Source: Thermohalobaculum sp039026375
Lineage (GTDB): Bacteria > Pseudomonadota > Alphaproteobacteria > Rhodobacterales > Rhodobacteraceae
Direction: 5' to 3'
DNA length: 64,000 nucleotides
NCBI GenBank assembly: GCA_039026375.1
Contig: JBCCML010000001.1
Location: 62,001 to 126,000, forward strand
A program made the position numbers and the translations under genes. Within the stretch, counting starts at the first letter, position 1. Each line of letters starts with the position of its first letter. Below, in pieces: positions 59,593 through 64,000 of this stretch. The notes under the pieces are model-generated. The model saw only the letters and a program-made list of their open reading frames with translations. It did no database searches and had not been told where the DNA came from.

Positions 59593-60222
59593 CGCTTCAC
59601 TCTCCGGCTGGTGATTCTGCCGCACGTCGCCAAGACACACTAATAGTGGTTAATTCCCGGTGGCAGCGCAACCGTTGCACGAAATTCAGCTGCTGCGTCG
59701 CATCCAAAGCGAACCGCCACCAATCGCTCTCCCTTGATGAGAGTGCCAGACAAGGTACCCCGACCGGCACCGACCAATCGACTCGTCGCGCGGCGGCAGA
59801 CGAAATCAAGCTGTAGAGCCGAGGATGCCAACCAGCCATTCAGTCGTTGCTGTTCAGCTCAGGCTCTGCGTTGCCAGGTCTCGGATAGGCGCCTGGCCTG
59901 ACGTCGTCGGGCACACCAACCAGGCCGCCCGGTGCAAGCTTGGGGCGAATTCCTGTTTTGAACGACATCGGCGTCATGAACTGGGATCAACACACTCGCT
60001 CAGCTTCTGGGCAACAAAGGGGTGGATGCGGCACTTCAGCAATATGTCAGGATGGACCCAAGACGCCTTGCTCAGTCAGATCCAGTTTCGTCCCGCCCGC
60101 TCGAAACCTTTGCCGCGGCCAAACCCCGACATCAGAGATCACGCCCTTGACGCCAAGGCGCTGGCAACCGTCTAACACTCGCGCGAAGGTTTACGACCAG
60201 AAACTGCGTGAAGGGTGATCCG
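59593..60222. other. 630-bp gene-free region
   Basis: Between the divergent mtnA and SAF-dehydrogenase genes no convincing coding frame exists. Frames of up to 116 codons are present, but their residue composition (many Arg, Ser, Cys, Trp) looks like an out-of-frame read and they lack motifs. It should contain both divergent promoters. I see no tRNA, no clear terminator and no repeat family. Decayed coding sequence is possible but unsupported. Confidence 0.6.
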
Positions 60223-61533
60223 ATGAATTTGCACTCAATGCTTTTGGCACGTGCGGAATATGCCAAACCCGTAAGGGTCGGCCTCATCGGGGCGGGAAAG
60301 TTCGGCTCGATGTTCTTGAACCAGGTACCCAGCGTGCCAGGCCTAAAGGTCACTGTCATCGCCGACCTATCGCCAGACCGCGCGCGCGCCGCGTTGCGGC
60401 ATGTTGGTTGGTCTGCGTTGGACGCAGCGGATGTGGATATCGTCCCGGACGGGTTGGCGCTGGCAGCGCGTGACGATGTGGACGTCGTGATCGACGCCAC
60501 CGGCCATCCGGGCGCTGGCATTCGACACGCCCGTGCCGCCATTGCGGGTGGCAAACACATCGTGATGGTGAACGTCGAAGCAGATGTGCTGGCTGGACCG
60601 TTGCTATCACAGGAGGCCAGAGAAGCGGGTGTCGTCTACACCATGGCCTATGGCGACCAACCGGCCTTAACGGCGGAACTTGTCGATTGGGCGCGCGCTT
60701 GCGGATTTGGCGTCGTCGCGGCTGGGAAGGGCACAAAATACCTCCCAACCTTCCATCAATCTACGCCAGACACGGTTTGGTCGCATTACGGCATGACGCC
60801 CGAAAGCGCGCAGGCCGACGGCCTTAACCCCCAGATGTTTAACTCCTTCCTGGACGGCACGAAGTCAGCCATTGAAATGGCTGCGATCGCCAACGCGTGT
60901 GATTTAGCGGCGCCAACCGACGGCCTCTCGTTTCCCCCGTGCGGGGTGGACGACCTGCCCCACGTTCTGCGCCCGCTCAGCGACGGTGGGATGCTGGAAG
61001 GCAAAGGGATGGTCGAAGTCATCTCGTCGGTAGAACGTGATGGCCGCCCGGTGTTTCGCGATCTGCGTTGGGGCGTCTACGTCGTGGTGGAGGCCCCGAA
61101 CGAGTACGCAAAAACATGCTTCAAGCAGTATGGGATGGTCACTGACAGCACGGGGCAATACTCGGCGCTCTATCGCCCGACGCACATGATCGGGCTTGAG
61201 CTGAACATTAGCGTTCTGAATGCCGCACTGCGCGGTGAAGCAACCGGTAGCGCTCAAACCTTCAATGCAGATGTTGTTGCGACAGCGAAGCGTGATCTTT
61301 CCGTCGGCGAAGTCTTGGACGGCGAAGGCGGCTACACTGTCTACGGCAAGCTGATGCCCGCACGCGATTCACTGAAGGCAGGCGCCCTGCCCTTGGGTTT
61401 GGCGCACGGCATTCGGTTGCGTGTGCCCGTTCCTGCGGGCGCGGTTGTCCACTGGGACGATGTCGAACTGGATCAGACGGACGAGATTGTTCAGACGCGC
61501 CGCGCCATGGAACAGCGGTTCGGCCGAACGTAA
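60223..61533 (+). CDS. Homoserine dehydrogenase-like NAD(P)-binding protein with SAF domain
   Basis: The 436-residue protein has an N-terminal Rossmann domain (VRVGLIGAGKFGSMFLNQV), DVVIDATGHPGAG, GKHIVMVNVEADVLAG, a middle substrate-type domain, and a C-terminal SAF-like part (~residues 345-430: RDLSVGEVLDGEGGYTVYG, then LPLGLAHGIRLRVPVPAGA). Such fusions are annotated as SAF-domain oxidoreductases and often sit in sugar/sugar-acid pathways; substrate unknown. ATG 60223 follows AAGGGTG; a GTG at 60208 is an alternative. Confidence 0.72.
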   Translation: MNLHSMLLARAEYAKPVRVGLIGAGKFGSMFLNQVPSVPGLKVTVIADLSPDRARAALRHVGWSALDAADVDIVPDGLALAARDDVDVVIDATGHPGAGIRHARAAIAGGKHIVMVNVEADVLAGPLLSQEAREAGVVYTMAYGDQPALTAELVDWARACGFGVVAAGKGTKYLPTFHQSTPDTVWSHYGMTPESAQADGLNPQMFNSFLDGTKSAIEMAAIANACDLAAPTDGLSFPPCGVDDLPHVLRPLSDGGMLEGKGMVEVISSVERDGRPVFRDLRWGVYVVVEAPNEYAKTCFKQYGMVTDSTGQYSALYRPTHMIGLELNISVLNAALRGEATGSAQTFNADVVATAKRDLSVGEVLDGEGGYTVYGKLMPARDSLKAGALPLGLAHGIRLRVPVPAGAVVHWDDVELDQTDEIVQTRRAMEQRFGRT

Positions 61534-61610
61534 GTGACTTCCGTTAGCGTCGGGGATGACGTGGGGCCAAAGGTGTGCTCTGTTCGTGCCCGTCAGGATC
61601 GGAGGATTTC

Positions 61611-62057
61611 ATGGACGTCGTAGTTAGGCCAATCGAAGCCCGCGACGAAGAATCGTGGCGAGACCTGTGGACCGGGTACCTGGACTTCTACGAAACCTCG
61701 GTCGCAAGCGAAGTCTATGAAGAGACCTTCCGAAGGCTTCTCTGCGACGACCCGCACGAGTTTCACGGCCTGGTCGCCGAGCGAGATGGCGCGCTGATCG
61801 GGCTGACGCATTACCTGTTTCATCGCCATTGCTGGCGCATTGAGAACGTCATCTACCTGCAAGATCTCTTTGTTGCTCCGGCGGCCCGAGGCACCGGGGC
61901 CGGAAGGGCCTTGATCGAGGCTGTTTATGCTGCGGGCGACGCAGCCGGTTGTCCCAGGGTCTACTGGCTGACCCAAGACTTCAACTCGACGGCACGCAAG
62001 CTCTATGATCATGTCGCGACGCTTTCCCCATTCATCAAGTATGATCGGCCAGCTTGA
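61611..62057 (+). CDS. GNAT family N-acetyltransferase
   Basis: The 148-residue protein has the GNAT fold: VVVRPIEARDEESWRDLW, LIGLTHYLFHRH, the acetyl-CoA-binding motif LQDLFVAPAARGTGAGRALI and a closing NSTARKLYDHV. Substrate unknown. ATG 61611 is preceded by GGAGG. It is the second gene of a plus-strand run after the SAF dehydrogenase. Confidence 0.88.
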   Translation: MDVVVRPIEARDEESWRDLWTGYLDFYETSVASEVYEETFRRLLCDDPHEFHGLVAERDGALIGLTHYLFHRHCWRIENVIYLQDLFVAPAARGTGAGRALIEAVYAAGDAAGCPRVYWLTQDFNSTARKLYDHVATLSPFIKYDRPA

Positions 62058-62132
62058 GACCGGCTTGCCCGGGGTGTCAGGTCAGGGATTGTGCTTTTGA
62101 CCCAGGACGTTCCTGGCCGGGCCGTCCCCAGA

Positions 62133-63500
62133 ATGACCGCCCTGCCTCTGAAGCAGGTCATTCGCTCAGGTCTACGAGTGGCTGCTGTCTCGCTCTGTTT
62201 GGCTGGGTGCGCCGCCCCGTCGTCCACCGTAGGTACAGCGCCTCACGAAGCAGGTTCACTACCCGGCCATCCGAGATTGGGTTCAGCCCTTCCCGCCGGA
62301 CACACGCGCTATGATAACGCCTGGATCACGGACGCCTTTGTCCGTCTGACGCATGACTTGGAATGGGGTCAGCGCCGCCCGCATCTCCTCCGTTACGAGG
62401 AGCCCATCAACATCGTGATGTCGGGGCCCGGCGCCGCCGGTTACACGTCGTTCGTAGACGCCTACCTCGCCGAACTGCGCACACGCGCAGGTGTCGCGAT
62501 CGGTCGGGCACCAGGATCCGGCAATCTGCTGGTTCGGTTCGTACCAGGCGCCGACTTCCGCGCCCAGATCCCAAAACACAGCTGTGTTGTTGCCCCGGGT
62601 CGGCTTGAGTGGGAGACGTTCCGGCGAGATCCCACCAAATTTGGCACGCGCGCGTTCGAGAGACAGCGATCGCTACAAGCAATGACCGTGTTCATCCCGG
62701 CAAATGCCGAGCCATATTTGATCAGAACATGCCTGATAGAAGAAATCGCTCAGGCGCTTGGTCCGGCCAATGATCTTTACGAGCTCAGTTTCTCCATCTT
62801 CAACGACGATGCGGTGCATCTATGGCCGACCGCGCTCGATTATCTGATGTTGAGGGTCCTTTACTCTCCGCAGATGCGCTCGGGCCTTTCGCGCGGCGAG
62901 ACGCGCAGAGTTGTCCGGAGCGTGCTGGCGCAGTTGAACCCGATAGGCGAACGCGCACCGCCACAAACGCGCATTAATCCCAACGACATGCGGGAGTGGT
63001 CGACCAAGATCAGCGCGGTCTTCGAACGCAGTCCATCAGCCGGTTCCAGGCGGCGATCCGCGAACCAAGCGCTGGCGATTGCCATCCGTCGTCGGCCGGG
63101 CTCAGCTTTCCATTGCCAAAGCCTGGTGACGCTGGCCCGGGTATCGCGAGACGAACCGGCGGCAGAGTTGGGGTTCCTGGAACGTGCAGAACGTATCTGC
63201 GCCAGAGTGCACGGCAGCGATGATCTCCGCATCGCGCTGATCAAGCTTTCGCGGGCCAGAGCGCTGTTTCGGGCGGGGCGCCCATCTGCCGCCCTTGGCC
63301 TGAGCGAGGGACTAGAAAGCCGACTGGCCTCACATGGCAAGGCCGAGCGCCTCGTCTCCCTCTACGCCTTGCAAGAGGCAGCGCTGCGAGCCATACAGCA
63401 GGGGTCTCGCAGCTTCGCCGCTCGCCGGCTTGCCGCTGAGTGGGGCGCTTACGCCTTGGGCAGGCGCCACCCCGAGGTCAGACGCTTGATTGGCAACTAA
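62133..63500 (+). CDS. DUF2927 lipoprotein
   Basis: The 455-residue protein from ATG 62133 begins MTALPLKQVIRSGLRVAAVS and has the lipobox LCLAGC, predicting an envelope lipoprotein. The middle ~60-270 includes FVRLTHDLEWGQRRPHLLRY, LVRFVPGADF and CLIEEIAQALGPANDLYEL, a pattern seen in DUF2927 proteins. The Glu-rich helix recalls a zincin-like active site but lacks an intact HExxH. The C-terminal ~190 residues are TPR-like helices. Function is unknown. Confidence 0.75.
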   Translation: MTALPLKQVIRSGLRVAAVSLCLAGCAAPSSTVGTAPHEAGSLPGHPRLGSALPAGHTRYDNAWITDAFVRLTHDLEWGQRRPHLLRYEEPINIVMSGPGAAGYTSFVDAYLAELRTRAGVAIGRAPGSGNLLVRFVPGADFRAQIPKHSCVVAPGRLEWETFRRDPTKFGTRAFERQRSLQAMTVFIPANAEPYLIRTCLIEEIAQALGPANDLYELSFSIFNDDAVHLWPTALDYLMLRVLYSPQMRSGLSRGETRRVVRSVLAQLNPIGERAPPQTRINPNDMREWSTKISAVFERSPSAGSRRRSANQALAIAIRRRPGSAFHCQSLVTLARVSRDEPAAELGFLERAERICARVHGSDDLRIALIKLSRARALFRAGRPSAALGLSEGLESRLASHGKAERLVSLYALQEAALRAIQQGSRSFAARRLAAEWGAYALGRRHPEVRRLIGN

Positions 63501-63515
63501 ACTCCGGAGAGCCGT

Positions 63516-63695
63516 ATGATACCCGCAATCGTCATCAGCTTGATTGCGGGGATCATCGGGTGGCGCAGAGCAGCGAGAGCTGGCGGGGTCACTGCCGACA
63601 AGCTGCAATACGCTGCTGCGCACGCAATCCCAGCCTTCCTTGTGGTGATGATTGCCATGGTCTTCATGGCTGAAATGCGTTGGCTAGGCTGGTAG
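63516..63695 (+). CDS. Small two-helix membrane protein (59 residues)
   Basis: ATG 63516 follows CCGGAGAG and encodes a 59-residue peptide with helices MIPAIVISLIAGIIGW and HAIPAFLVVMIAMVFMAEM separated by RRAARAGGVTADKLQYA. Similar tiny proteins are seen in this position in Rhodobacterales, to my memory. It lies 15 bp after the DUF2927 stop and 11 bp before a CoxE-like gene, so it is likely in the same transcript. Confidence 0.65.
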   Translation: MIPAIVISLIAGIIGWRRAARAGGVTADKLQYAAAHAIPAFLVVMIAMVFMAEMRWLGW

Positions 63696-63706
63696 CGGGC
63701 AAAGCG

Positions 63707-64000
63707 ATGTTTCTGAACCTCTTCTTCGGACTCAAACAGGCCAAGGTTCCCGTTAGCTTACGAGAGCACCTGATGCTGATGGACGCCATGTCCCAGGGCT
63801 TGGTGATCTACGATGTCGAGGAGTTCTACTTTCTCGCCCGCTCGGCGCTGGTGAAGGACGAGCGCCATCTCGACCGGTTCGATCGGGTCTTCGCCGAGGT
63901 CTTCAAGGGGCTCGAGACGGTGTCAGGGTCCGAGGAAGGCATCGAGACTATGGAGCTGCCCGAGGAGTGGCTCCGCAAGATGGCCGAGAAGTACCTGACC
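63707..64000 (+). CDS. CoxE-like VWA-domain protein, N-terminal part (partial)
   Basis: The 98 visible codons read MFLNLFFGLKQAKVPVSLRE..., with EFYFLARSALVKDERHLDRFD typical of the N-terminal helical part of CoxE/VWA-containing proteins. These often pair with a MoxR-type AAA ATPase. The frame continues to the window edge, so the VWA metal-site region is not visible. Confidence 0.78.
   Translation, partial: MFLNLFFGLKQAKVPVSLREHLMLMDAMSQGLVIYDVEEFYFLARSALVKDERHLDRFDRVFAEVFKGLETVSGSEEGIETMELPEEWLRKMAEKYLT

Noticed and set aside
59825..60175. 116-codon frame in the mtnA/SAF-dehydrogenase gap
   Set aside because: No motif, erratic composition and no ribosome-binding site; not reported as a gene.

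Overview
The window looks like one contiguous stretch of chromosome from a GC-rich alphaproteobacterium, most likely Rhodobacterales (Rhodobacter/Roseobacter-like). The evidence is gene order: trpG-trpD ... trpC-moaC-moeA-lexA, then comEC, gltX and gltA; the long pyrH-frr-uppS-cdsA-dxr-rseP-bamA-skp-fabZ-lpxA-lpxI-lpxB run; and dusB(nifR3)-ntrB-ntrC-ntrY-ntrX followed by trkA-trkH-hfq-hflX. LexA has the alphaproteobacterial GAAC-N7-GAAC box upstream. I see no rRNA, tRNA, CRISPR array, prophage or insertion sequence. Genus and species cannot be fixed from the sequence alone.

Layout. 1-11.2 kb: tryptophan synthesis (trpE end, trpG, trpD, trpC), molybdopterin genes (moaC, moeA) and lexA. This is interrupted by an opposite-strand polysaccharide-deacetylase gene and by an accessory block (DUF899, DUF3592-like, a 40-residue membrane peptide, cyclopropane fatty acid synthase, a membrane alpha/beta hydrolase). 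11.2-16.3 kb: comEC, gltX, gltA. 16.3-18.1 kb: an unusual outer-membrane-type protein with two SLH-like repeats. 18.2-30.4 kb: envelope, lipid A, isoprenoid and translation operon on the minus strand. 30.5-39.8 kb: accessory metabolism (DUF2059, class IV aminotransferase, enolase-superfamily enzyme, class I aminotransferase, spondin-RTX protein, beta-hydroxyacid dehydrogenase, DMT exporter, DUF4239, thioesterase). 39.8-54.0 kb: hflX/hfq, Trk potassium uptake, a C-S lyase/methyltransferase insert and the two Ntr two-component systems with dusB. 54.2-64 kb: ispDF, pgpA, cinA, a Coq10/RatA-like gene, hpt, lipA, mtnA, a SAF-domain dehydrogenase, a GNAT, a DUF2927 lipoprotein, a small membrane protein and the start of a CoxE-like gene.

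How genes work together. dxr and the fused ispDF supply MEP-pathway steps whose product UppS extends to undecaprenyl diphosphate. CdsA and PgpA serve phospholipid synthesis. FabZ, LpxA, LpxI and LpxB make lipid A precursors, while RseP, BamA and Skp handle envelope stress and outer-membrane protein assembly. NtrB/C and NtrY/X handle nitrogen and redox signals next to potassium uptake.

The most unusual signal is a set of short tandem repeats at gene borders. An 11-bp CATACGC array occurs before trpC, and its 23-bp core recurs exactly before a class IV aminotransferase 24.7 kb away. A 14-bp repeat between trpC and moaC forms a chain of four ATGs, each overlapping the preceding stop as ATGA, with three five-codon mini-ORFs between the genes. 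Repeated TGACGG hexamers lie between uppS and cdsA. A 12-bp repeat at the end of the enolase-superfamily gene carries extra stop codons. I regard the shared CATACGC element and the ATGA relay as the best candidates for undescribed regulation.
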